Virus record (IMG/VR): IMGVR_UViG_3300028550_003815
Location: 1-28,365 of that record
Length of the DNA stretch: 28,365 nucleotides
Reading direction: 5' to 3' (one strand)
From: a virus
In this document: positions 23,045 through 28,365 of the stretch, piece after piece
Layout: every line of letters begins with the position of its first letter
How positions within the stretch are numbered: the first letter of the stretch is position 1
Program-made: the position numbers and the translations under genes
Notes under the pieces: generated by a model
What the model was told of the DNA's origin: nothing
What the model saw: only the letters and a program-made list of their open reading frames with translations
Databases searched by the model: none

Positions 23045-23203
23045 TTAGCGTCTCTTCCTATGGGACTCCATAACAAATGGGTCCGGGGGGTCTATAGGGA
23101 AAAAACCTCCGTCGACATGGGAACGTATCAGGCCGGTCCCTAGGTTTTCCAAAAAGTTCATAGGCACGAGGAAGGGCCCACCCCCACTCGGTGAACCCCT
23201 CAT
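23045..23203 (-). CDS. Gly/Pro-rich short ORF, 52 residues (uncertain)
   Basis: A 52-residue frame in a stretch distinctly richer in GC than its neighbours. The predicted protein is rich in Gly, Pro and Phe with a basic end (SHRKRR). A hairpin TATGG/CCATA occurs near its 3' end. It may be a real small gene or a structured noncoding region after the MoxR gene. The codon use differs from the flanking genes. Confidence 0.4.
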   Translation of the reverse strand: MRGSPSGGGPFLVPMNFLENLGTGLIRSHVDGGFFPIDPPDPFVMESHRKRR

Positions 23204-23241
23204 CTAATATTGTTAATAACTTTTGGTTAAATGTTCATAAC

Positions 23242-24447
23242 TTAGTTTTGAGCATCCTCGACCTCATCGACATTGAAAAGGTCATTTTCTGTGCCATCGT
23301 CGCAAAACTTTTGAACAATTTGCTTAATGAATGTGCGTTCGCTATCGACTCCACCAGACTCATCGTACATAGGGTAGATAATAACTTGAGCAGCCTCCGA
23401 GACACTAAAGCCATCGTAGACTAGTGATGTGAGTTCCACAGATGCACGTGTTGATATAGCAGTTGACAATCTAGGATTCTCAGTGGACATTTCTATTCGT
23501 GTGGCTCCAACTATTTCAGCTATATCGGAAATAATCGTTTTCGCTAGATTTGGATAGAGCTTAGATAATAAGTCTTTCTCCTGTTCAGCCGTTGCCATAC
23601 TCATCTCTATGATAGTGAATCTGTCCATCATAGCTCTATCGATCACACGTGTTGATGTGTATTCGTTACCTATATTGGCAGTAGCTATAAAGCATACGCC
23701 CTTAGCAACATTGACTGTCTTTGAGTCTTGTGCCTCATCGATACGTAAGTACCTTTGGCCTTGATCTAAGACACTCATTAGAATGTTCCATGCTTCTGGA
23801 TGTGCTCTTGATAGCTCATCTAGTAGTATCACTGCGTTCTCTGTTTGTATAGCCCTTACGAATTCTGATTCTGCAAAGACTGTTCCCTCCTCCTTATTGA
23901 AGTGGGTGTTACCTATGAGCGTTGATCGTGGATCTTGTGTTGCTCCTAGATTGAAGTAGAATTCCGGACGATCTAATGCGTTGACCAGTGACTTAGCTGC
24001 CATTGTTTTACCGCATCCAGCTGGACCAGTCATCATAATGTTTTTGCCTCGCATAGCCGATCGAACTAGATATTTCCAATTGAGTGGACCCATCATTAAG
24101 AGATCGGGCTTAAGCTCTGCACATTCGGCATGAACGAAGCTCATTAGTTCGGCTTGTTCTGATGGTACCTCCTTTGGTACTTCCACAAAGTCAATAGCCG
24201 TAGCCATTAGTTCTGGGAATGGTGTGCCACCTGATGGTAGTCCTTTAGTAGCACTGTATGATAGTTCACCATCTATTGTCTTGTCTAGTGTGACCTTGAC
24301 ATTCTGTTTAAATGAGATGGCTTGTTTGATCTTACGAAGTGAGTCAGGATCCTTTGGCACATTGAATGTGGTTTTTCCTGAGTTAGTACGAAGGATGATC
24401 TCCTTGTTGTCATCGCGATATGCGACTAATGTGTAATCTGTATTCAT
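23242..24447 (-). CDS. MoxR-like AAA+ ATPase
   Basis: A 401-residue protein. The AAA+ core starts near residue 118: Walker A GPAGCGKT (141-148), Walker B AVILLDE with Asp210 and Glu211, sensor 1 FIATANIG, and the arginine-finger motif DRAMMDRF. The N-terminal 115 residues form a separate beta-rich domain (VAYRDDNKEIILRT, then KVTLDKTIDGELSYS). MoxR proteins act as chaperones that remodel or activate partner proteins, often with a VWA-domain protein; none is visible here. The leader ends with AACCCCACTAATATG, a pattern shared with other early genes. Confidence 0.9.
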   Translation of the reverse strand: MNTDYTLVAYRDDNKEIILRTNSGKTTFNVPKDPDSLRKIKQAISFKQNVKVTLDKTIDGELSYSATKGLPSGGTPFPELMATAIDFVEVPKEVPSEQAELMSFVHAECAELKPDLLMMGPLNWKYLVRSAMRGKNIMMTGPAGCGKTMAAKSLVNALDRPEFYFNLGATQDPRSTLIGNTHFNKEEGTVFAESEFVRAIQTENAVILLDELSRAHPEAWNILMSVLDQGQRYLRIDEAQDSKTVNVAKGVCFIATANIGNEYTSTRVIDRAMMDRFTIIEMSMATAEQEKDLLSKLYPNLAKTIISDIAEIVGATRIEMSTENPRLSTAISTRASVELTSLVYDGFSVSEAAQVIIYPMYDESGGVDSERTFIKQIVQKFCDDGTENDLFNVDEVEDAQN

Positions 24448-24458
24448 ATTAGTGGGGT

Positions 24459-24668
24459 TTATTTGTTTAGAGTTAGATCCCCCTGAGGTACAAATGTGGG
24501 GATTTTAGATTTTACGTAATTGTCAATTGACTTGCAAACATTAGCAAATCCTGTTTTGACATCATTTGGGTTGATCTCTTTAACAGAGATGATCTCGTTG
24601 TTGCGCTTGATAAGGACCATTGATCCAGAGGTAGTAGCGGTAATGTTAAGGGGGAAAGACTTTGTCAT
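24459..24668 (-). CDS. Small beta-rich protein after promoter G
   Basis: A 69-residue protein, beta-rich N-terminal part (FPLNITATTSGSMVLIKRN) and helical C-terminus. It is 11 bases upstream of the MoxR gene and begins with the same leader pattern (AACCCCCACTACAATG). The N-terminal fold echoes that of the MoxR N-terminal domain, so it might be a partner, which is speculative. Confidence 0.68.
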   Translation of the reverse strand: MTKSFPLNITATTSGSMVLIKRNNEIISVKEINPNDVKTGFANVCKSIDNYVKSKIPTFVPQGDLTLNK

Positions 24669-24699
24669 TGTAGTGGGGGTTTAAGTAGTTAGTTAATGT

Positions 24700-24761
24700 A
24701 CATAGCTAATATACGACTTAATGTGGTAGAAGCCATGATGAATATCGTTAAGAAACGTTAA
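24700..24761 (-). promoter_or_regulatory. Early promoter G (twin TTAACG boxes)
   Basis: TTAACG boxes at 24756-24761 and 24746-24751, then ATCATGG, CTACC and GTATATTAGCTATGTACATT. It drives the small beta-rich gene and the MoxR ATPase. Confidence 0.68.
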
Positions 24762-24832
24762 ATTCTGCAGGACTATTTCATTTTGTTGACCAGGGAAATA
24801 GCATAACTAACTGGGCTAATAGGGGGTAGTGA

Positions 24833-25192
24833 CTAGTAGAAGAGCCTCATAGCAGCTTCGATGCCTTCAGCAGAAGCGAGTGATACACTCTTAACTACTA
24901 GTGGAGCATATTTAGAGTTGTCTCCATTGCCAAATGTTTTAACGGCATTCTCAAAGGCACCCTCTTTGTTGACACCATAGACGGTGTTCCAACCTCCACC
25001 TTCAAAGTGAACCATAAACTCCTTAGAGCCTATGAGGTAGTGATGACGGGCATGATACTCCTCTAACATAGTGTTAATGGTATCACATTTGGCATCGTGA
25101 TCGGTTGTAATTGAGTGGACGGCAACAGAGCTTAGAGCATATATGCGCTCCTCGATCTCGTTAATTTCTTTGGTAATAGCGGCTTTTGTCAT
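24833..25192 (-). CDS. Hypothetical protein after promoter H
   Basis: A 119-residue protein, mixed fold, with an N-terminal helix (ITKEINEIEERIYAL) and a central beta pair (EFMVHFEGGGWNTVYGV). No family recognised. Its leader is identical to the leader of the 17305 gene over about 50 bases. Confidence 0.72.
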   Translation of the reverse strand: MTKAAITKEINEIEERIYALSSVAVHSITTDHDAKCDTINTMLEEYHARHHYLIGSKEFMVHFEGGGWNTVYGVNKEGAFENAVKTFGNGDNSKYAPLVVKSVSLASAEGIEAAMRLFY

Positions 25193-25228
25193 TTTAGTGG
25201 GTTTAAAGGGTTAATTAATGAATGATTG

Positions 25229-25301
25229 ACATAGTCAATATACAACATTCTAGGCAAATACCACGATGTTCTGATGGTTATTTTTCGTTAAGAAACGTTA
25301 A
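25229..25301 (-). promoter_or_regulatory. Early promoter H with a 12-bp insertion
   Basis: TTAACG boxes at 25296-25301 and 25286-25291, then 18 bases instead of the usual six before ATCGTGG, TTTGCC and GTATATTGACTATGT. The added 12 bases are about one helical turn. It drives the 119-residue gene. Confidence 0.66.
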
Positions 25302-25678
25302 AATCGGGGGGAGTGGGTACTTCTGGTGAATACCACGATGTTTTGGTGGTTAATTTCGGTCGGTTTGCCTGTTTGGTTGAAGGCTATGGCTTAGCCAACA
25401 GAATTTGTATAGGGGCGGTGGGTTTACTTCGAAATATTTTACACAAACACCAAAAGGGGGCAAATACGCGCTTAAAACCTATGGCGTTCCTATTCTTCCA
25501 CGCCCAGTATTTACCACAACTTACCAGAACTTCCCACATATTACCAGAATCTCGGGGTATATGGTGGGCTTTTCCAATGGGGTACCACAGTATTAGGGGA
25601 TCATAACAAGGGGACTAGGCTTATGCACACATACTGCATGGTTACTGTGCATTAAGAGCTCATACGTGCACTCTTATC
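25302..25678. other. Long spacer with repeats and hairpins, no convincing gene
   Basis: About 375 bases between the early block and the accessory block. It holds a decayed half of promoter H (25331-25353), two imperfect 20-base direct repeats that begin CTGGTAA on the minus strand (about 25505-25545), and hairpins ATGCACA/TGTGCAT (25623-25629/25646-25652) and TAAGAG/CTCTTA (25653-25658/25671-25676) just after the 80-residue gene. Frames on both strands (97 and 63 codons on plus with GTG or TTG starts, 51 codons on minus) look like chance openings. An origin or terminator function is possible. Confidence 0.5.
25623..25676 (-). terminator. Twin hairpins downstream of the accessory block
   Basis: Two short inverted repeats in a row, with 7-bp and 6-bp stems and loops of 16 and 12 bases, directly after the last accessory-block gene (stop at 25679). 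No U-tract is seen, so this could be a Rho-independent-like stop, an RNA-stabilising element or a protein-binding site. Confidence 0.35.
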
Positions 25679-25921
25679 TTAGCTACACATGTGCATTACT
25701 ACATATACTAGCGTTGTTGTGATATATGTTACTGCAAGACCTATAAATGCATATGCTATTATTCTCATTGCATCTTCTTTTCTTCTGCTGTTATCTGAAT
25801 AGTATGGATGTTCTTTCATGAATCTTCTTACTTCTTTTGTGGCTTGCTTAGCCTCTGCATGTTTTGAATCTGCATTGGCTTTGAGTTGACCAAGGGTTGA
25901 TTTGTATTGTGCTCTTTTCAT
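25679..25921 (-). CDS. Single-pass membrane protein (C-terminal helix)
   Basis: An 80-residue protein with a charged, helical N-terminal part (about 1-52) and a C-terminal membrane segment (about 53-77, IIAYAFIGLAVTYITTTL and onward). Overlaps the upstream gene by four bases (ATGA). Last gene of the accessory block. Confidence 0.72.
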   Translation of the reverse strand: MKRAQYKSTLGQLKANADSKHAEAKQATKEVRRFMKEHPYYSDNSRRKEDAMRIIAYAFIGLAVTYITTTLVYVVMHMCS

Positions 25922-26178
25922 TTAGGTTTACCTCCACCCTTTAGGAAAGGAAGATAGGTGGTTCTTTTTAGACCTTCGGGCATATCCTCTGGAGATGTGA
26001 TATGATCTTCTACAAGCCTATTTCTATTGTACTGGTCTACTAACCACTGATCTTCATCGTTCATTATGTTCCTTAGTTTTTCTATTAGTTCTACTACGTT
26101 GTCTGGATCCATAGTACAAGCACAACATGTATCTACATGTGCTTCTATTTGGTCTAGTATTATTAATGCTTCTTTCAT
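25918..26178 (-). CDS. Hypothetical protein
   Basis: An 86-residue protein (start at 26178 chosen because it overlaps the preceding stop as TAATG; an ATG at 26190 is also possible). Helical, with a CCACTMD segment that has three Cys near residue 18. No named family is recognised. Confidence 0.68.
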   Translation of the reverse strand: MKEALIILDQIEAHVDTCCACTMDPDNVVELIEKLRNIMNDEDQWLVDQYNRNRLVEDHITSPEDMPEGLKRTTYLPFLKGGGKPK

Positions 26179-26294
26179 TATCTTGCCCATATCATTGCCA
26201 CTATATAAACCACTATCATTACTGCTGCGTATATCAATGCCGGTGTATCTGGAGGATGTGGATCTGAGTGTTTATTTTGAACGTGGAATGTCAT
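26178..26294 (-). CDS. Tiny membrane protein, 38 residues
   Basis: A 38-residue frame with a His/Pro-rich N-terminus (HVQNKHSDPHPPDTP) and a C-terminal membrane segment (about residues 18-37). It overlaps the preceding 54-residue frame (ATGA) and the following gene (TAATG), so it is most likely translated in a chain. Confidence 0.58.
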   Translation of the reverse strand: MTFHVQNKHSDPHPPDTPALIYAAVMIVVYIVAMIWAR

Positions 26295-26455
26295 TTTGAC
26301 TGGTGAGTTGGTACTGGGTTTGCATGCTGAGGCTGCTCATGTCTTGGCACTGGTAGCCTGGCTTGCATTAGTATGTATAGCATACCCATTATGATTATGC
26401 TCCATCCTATTGCCTGTAGTGCAAATGATTCTGTTGTTTTCTCTCTGTTATGCAT
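26291..26455 (-). CDS. Small single-pass membrane protein, 54 residues
   Basis: A 54-residue frame with one membrane segment (about residues 13-31) and a Pro/His/Gln-rich tail. The ATG is five bases downstream of the HTH-protein stop. It forms a pair with the following 38-residue membrane frame. No family recognised. Confidence 0.6.
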   Translation of the reverse strand: MHNREKTTESFALQAIGWSIIIMGMLYILMQARLPVPRHEQPQHANPVPTHQSK

Positions 26456-26459
26456 CGCG

Positions 26460-26663
26460 CTACCTTCCTGTGTTATCGTCGCCGGGGGTTTCTTTTAGGT
26501 ACTCATATATCCTACTTACGGATAGATTCATAACCTCTGCTATCTCTGCTACGCTCATGCCTTCTTCCTCTACCATTGCTTTCACTTGGCTTGCTTTATA
26601 TTTTGTGCCTTCTTTTATAATAGGCGTGTGCTTGTTTTCTTTTGAATTCCAATTAGCTCCCAT
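26460..26663 (-). CDS. Helix-turn-helix DNA-binding protein
   Basis: A 67-residue protein (ATG at 26663, overlapping the upstream stop; a longer frame from 26699 lies inside that gene). The segment VKAMVEEEGMSVAEIAEVMN, then LSVSRIYEYLKE (about residues 27-58) is a clear helix-turn-helix of the winged or resolvase type, with the recognition helix at SVSRIYEYL. It may regulate the accessory block or another promoter in the phage. Confidence 0.75.
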   Translation of the reverse strand: MGANWNSKENKHTPIIKEGTKYKASQVKAMVEEEGMSVAEIAEVMNLSVSRIYEYLKETPGDDNTGR

Positions 26664-26928
26664 GGTTGTCTCCGTTTGGATCCCAGCTAAGATCCTCATC
26701 TGTGTTGTGAGGTTTGCTCTGATCTGTTACTATAATACTTGTTATGACTCCGGCAAGAAAGTCTTCGCCTTCTTTTATCTTTGCTATGTAACTTGTTGGA
26801 TACTGCACATTCTCATAGATCTTGGTGCCTCTGTCATCTACATATGTAATGCTTACCCTGAACCCTCCCTCTTTTTTATGGAGTGGGTTAGTTCTGTACT
26901 TGGGTGTTACTTTATATTCTCTGCTCAT
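26653..26928 (-). CDS. Hypothetical protein
   Basis: A 91-residue protein with a basic N-terminus, a beta-rich centre (GGFRVSITYVDDRGTKIYE) and an acidic flexible end. No family recognised. The start overlaps the upstream stop as TAATG. Confidence 0.7.
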   Translation of the reverse strand: MSREYKVTPKYRTNPLHKKEGGFRVSITYVDDRGTKIYENVQYPTSYIAKIKEGEDFLAGVITSIIVTDQSKPHNTDEDLSWDPNGDNHGS

Positions 26929-27137
26929 TATTTTCTATTGTTAAGACCTTTTATGTATCCCCATATAAAATTCAGTATTAAGAATGACAGGAATAGTGGC
27001 CATAGTATTGCTGTTAGTAGTCTCTGGCCATTTGTCATTAGATCTAAAGCTGTAGACCCAACTGCGTCTAGCATTTTGTCAATCAGGTATACTGTTGCAA
27101 GGCCCATTATTAAATATATTGCTGTGAGTTCTAACAT
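26928..27137 (-). CDS. Two-helix membrane protein, 69 residues
   Basis: A 69-residue protein with two hydrophobic segments (about residues 3-20 and 42-62), an amphipathic link and a short basic tail (NNRK). This size and topology would suit a holin or an envelope-active peptide, but nothing else supports lysis function here. Overlaps its neighbours as TAATG at both ends. Confidence 0.72.
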   Translation of the reverse strand: MLELTAIYLIMGLATVYLIDKMLDAVGSTALDLMTNGQRLLTAILWPLFLSFLILNFIWGYIKGLNNRK

Positions 27138-27523
27138 TACATTATAAATAATTTGCCTTTCTTAGGCTTTGGGGTTTTACTATAGCCTTCTGGTAATGCA
27201 TTAACTATTGATAGAAATGGATCATTATCTGATATCTCTAGCAATGAGTGCTCATCAATATTCTTAGTGGTATTCAGAGGCATTAACTGTGGGGTTATGA
27301 ATAGACTGTATAGTGTGTCTATTGTTAACTTGCTTAAGTATTTCTCATTGGCAAGTAAAGAAGCCTCGTCTCTAAAATTGCTGTCAAGGTATGATAGAAA
27401 TGCTCTAGGCGAGTCTCCTTCATATGCTGGTTTGCAATTCGCAAATTCGTCTGAGTCAATTGCATGATACGCTGTTGCGTCTGTTACCATGTGGGTTGAT
27501 CTTTGTCTGATATCATATTTCAT
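27137..27523 (-). CDS. Hypothetical protein
   Basis: A 128-residue protein, acidic, mostly helical, with a basic C-terminus (KTPKPKKGK). No recognised domain. It directly abuts the 77-residue gene. Confidence 0.7.
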   Translation of the reverse strand: MKYDIRQRSTHMVTDATAYHAIDSDEFANCKPAYEGDSPRAFLSYLDSNFRDEASLLANEKYLSKLTIDTLYSLFITPQLMPLNTTKNIDEHSLLEISDNDPFLSIVNALPEGYSKTPKPKKGKLFIM

Positions 27524-27757
27524 TTATAGTAATCCTTTTTGTATTAGTATAGGTTTTAGTATGGGCTCTAGTACTTTACCAGCCCAATCATAACATTCAT
27601 CTAAGCTTGATTTAATATCTTTCGATAGTAATTTCCATTTGCCAGATTCTTCACTTTTTCTTAGCACTGACACTTTCCATTTGATTTTTCCCTTGGGTTC
27701 TATTACGACCCAAAATCCATTGTCGTGTAGTATGTCAGCTTCAGAGACTGGTATCAT
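27524..27757 (-). CDS. Hypothetical protein
   Basis: A 77-residue protein with a beta-rich N-terminal half (GFWVVIEPKGKIKWKVSVL) and a helical C-terminal half. No recognised family. It lies two bases after the T9SS-type gene, so it is in the same operon. Confidence 0.7.
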   Translation of the reverse strand: MIPVSEADILHDNGFWVVIEPKGKIKWKVSVLRKSEESGKWKLLSKDIKSSLDECYDWAGKVLEPILKPILIQKGLL

Positions 27758-27759
27758 TT

Positions 27760-28365
27760 CTATCTAAATATTGTTACCATACCATTGAGCTGAGTTGCTG
27801 ACCCTTCCTCGGTGGCATTAAGTTTCCATGTATATACGCCATCCGGACATAACCAATGACCTGATCTGCTAGTACCTTCCCAATAATCTGTTGGATCAGT
27901 CATTTCCTTAACTAGCGTGCCCCATCTATTGTATATCTGGAGGTTCCATGTTAACCAGCAGGTGACATCTGTTACTACATAGAACATGTCATTTACTCCA
28001 TCATTGTTAGGAGTAAAGGTATTCGGTATAAAGATACTGTCATCATCACATCCATCCATTCCCGGACCTTCATCACATGGCTCACCGGTGTCACAATCTA
28101 TATATTCGGTCGATAGTATATACTCTGTAAAGGTTAGGGTGTCTGTCACATAAACGTAGTTGTCTACTAGTACGTCGACATATATGGTATCGTACGTTAT
28201 CCATTCGACATCTACATATTCTATAATGGTGTCTGTTATGTATTCAGTCAACCATAGGGTATCTGTCGTATTTATGTATTCAGTCAACCATATGGTGTCA
28301 GTTGTATTTATGTATTCAGTTAGCCAAAGAGTATCTGTTGTATTTATATATTCAGTCAACCATAT
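27760..28365 (-). CDS. Surface protein with T9SS type B sorting domain and 12-residue repeats (partial)
   Basis: The frame is open to the right edge, so the N-terminus and any signal peptide are missing. The last 90 residues are a typical gliding-motility-associated C-terminal domain (CHU_C type): FIPNTFTPNNDGVNDMF, then IYNRWGTLVKEM, WEGTSRSGHWLCPDGVYTW and a final VTIFR. In Bacteroidota this domain guides export through the type IX secretion system and surface attachment. Upstream are three full and one partial repeats WLTEYINTTDT(L/I), then degenerate copies (TEYI, VTDT) and an acidic Cys-containing linker. The gene is co-directed with the phage operon, two bases before the next gene. A host-derived origin is likely. 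Confidence 0.85.
   Translation of the reverse strand: MWLTEYINTTDTLWLTEYINTTDTIWLTEYINTTDTLWLTEYITDTIIEYVDVEWITYDTIYVDVLVDNYVYVTDTLTFTEYILSTEYIDCDTGEPCDEGPGMDGCDDDSIFIPNTFTPNNDGVNDMFYVVTDVTCWLTWNLQIYNRWGTLVKEMTDPTDYWEGTSRSGHWLCPDGVYTWKLNATEEGSATQLNGMVTIFR
28240..28365 (-). repeat. 36-bp tandem repeats coding WLTEYINTTDT(L/I)
   Basis: Three complete 36-bp units (28240-28275, 28276-28311, 28312-28347) and half of a fourth at the edge. Each encodes 12 residues. The units differ at several bases, most of them silent or conservative, so the array is old enough to have diverged but still aligned. The number of copies beyond the window is unknown. Confidence 0.85.

Noticed and set aside
25313-25606. 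Plus-strand frame of 97 codons (GTG start)
   Set aside because: It overlaps another open frame on the same strand and one on the other, its start lies in the decayed promoter copy, and no family pattern is visible. All other genes are on the minus strand.
26410-27147. Plus-strand frame of 245 codons with hydrophobic content
   Set aside because: It runs opposite to five short minus-strand genes that show overlapping starts and stops and recognisable patterns (HTH, membrane segments). The hydrophobic look is what the reverse complement of these genes gives.

Overview
This window looks like part of a large T4-like tailed-phage (myovirus) genome whose host is probably a member of the Bacteroidota. 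Every gene I can support reads on the minus strand, so transcription runs from the right end to the left. The phage assignment rests on a T4-type baseplate block (gp6-like and gp25-like proteins next to a hub or spike protein), a gp55-like late sigma factor, an ATP-dependent DNA ligase and a lytic transglycosylase. The Bacteroidota assignment rests on a type IX secretion (T9SS) type B sorting domain in the rightmost gene, a tmRNA tag that begins with Gly, AT-rich leaders mostly lacking a Shine-Dalgarno sequence, and promoters that do not look like E. coli sigma70 sites.

Layout in transcription order (right to left). (1) 28365-25679 is an accessory block of small genes joined by ATGA or TAATG overlaps. 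It holds a T9SS-type surface protein with 36-bp repeats (cut by the window edge), several small membrane proteins and a helix-turn-helix protein. (2) 25678-25302 is a spacer with hairpins, short repeats and no convincing gene. (3) 25301-17300 is an early-type region. Eight copies of one promoter family, each with two TTAACG boxes 10 bp apart, drive short operons: small unknown proteins, a MoxR-like AAA+ ATPase, an HExxH metallopeptidase, DNA ligase, tiny membrane proteins and one transcript with no ORF (about 17832-18020). (4) 17305-14327 holds a lytic transglycosylase, a 5'(3')-deoxyribonucleotidase and small unknown genes. (5) 14312-14066 is a tmRNA gene in circularly permuted order, with the acceptor (3') piece transcribed before the coding (5') piece. 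(6) 14035-8752 holds a four-helix membrane protein, a zinc-ribbon protein, a ClpP-type protease, an HD-domain hydrolase, the late sigma factor and a small two-helix membrane protein, ending at a hairpin terminator. (7) 8717-1 is the baseplate/tail module, ending in a very large structural gene that runs off the left edge with no stop codon.

How the parts may fit together (inference): the TTAACG promoters would serve early transcription, and the gp55-like sigma factor would serve the virion genes, perhaps through a TATATTTATA-like element seen in front of several right-to-left units, including the tmRNA. The phage also carries protein quality-control parts: a tmRNA with its own degradation tag, a catalytically intact ClpP, a MoxR ATPase and a metallopeptidase. 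The permuted phage tmRNA is the most striking feature. The T9SS sorting domain on a phage gene, the repeated early promoter and the ORF-less transcript come next.
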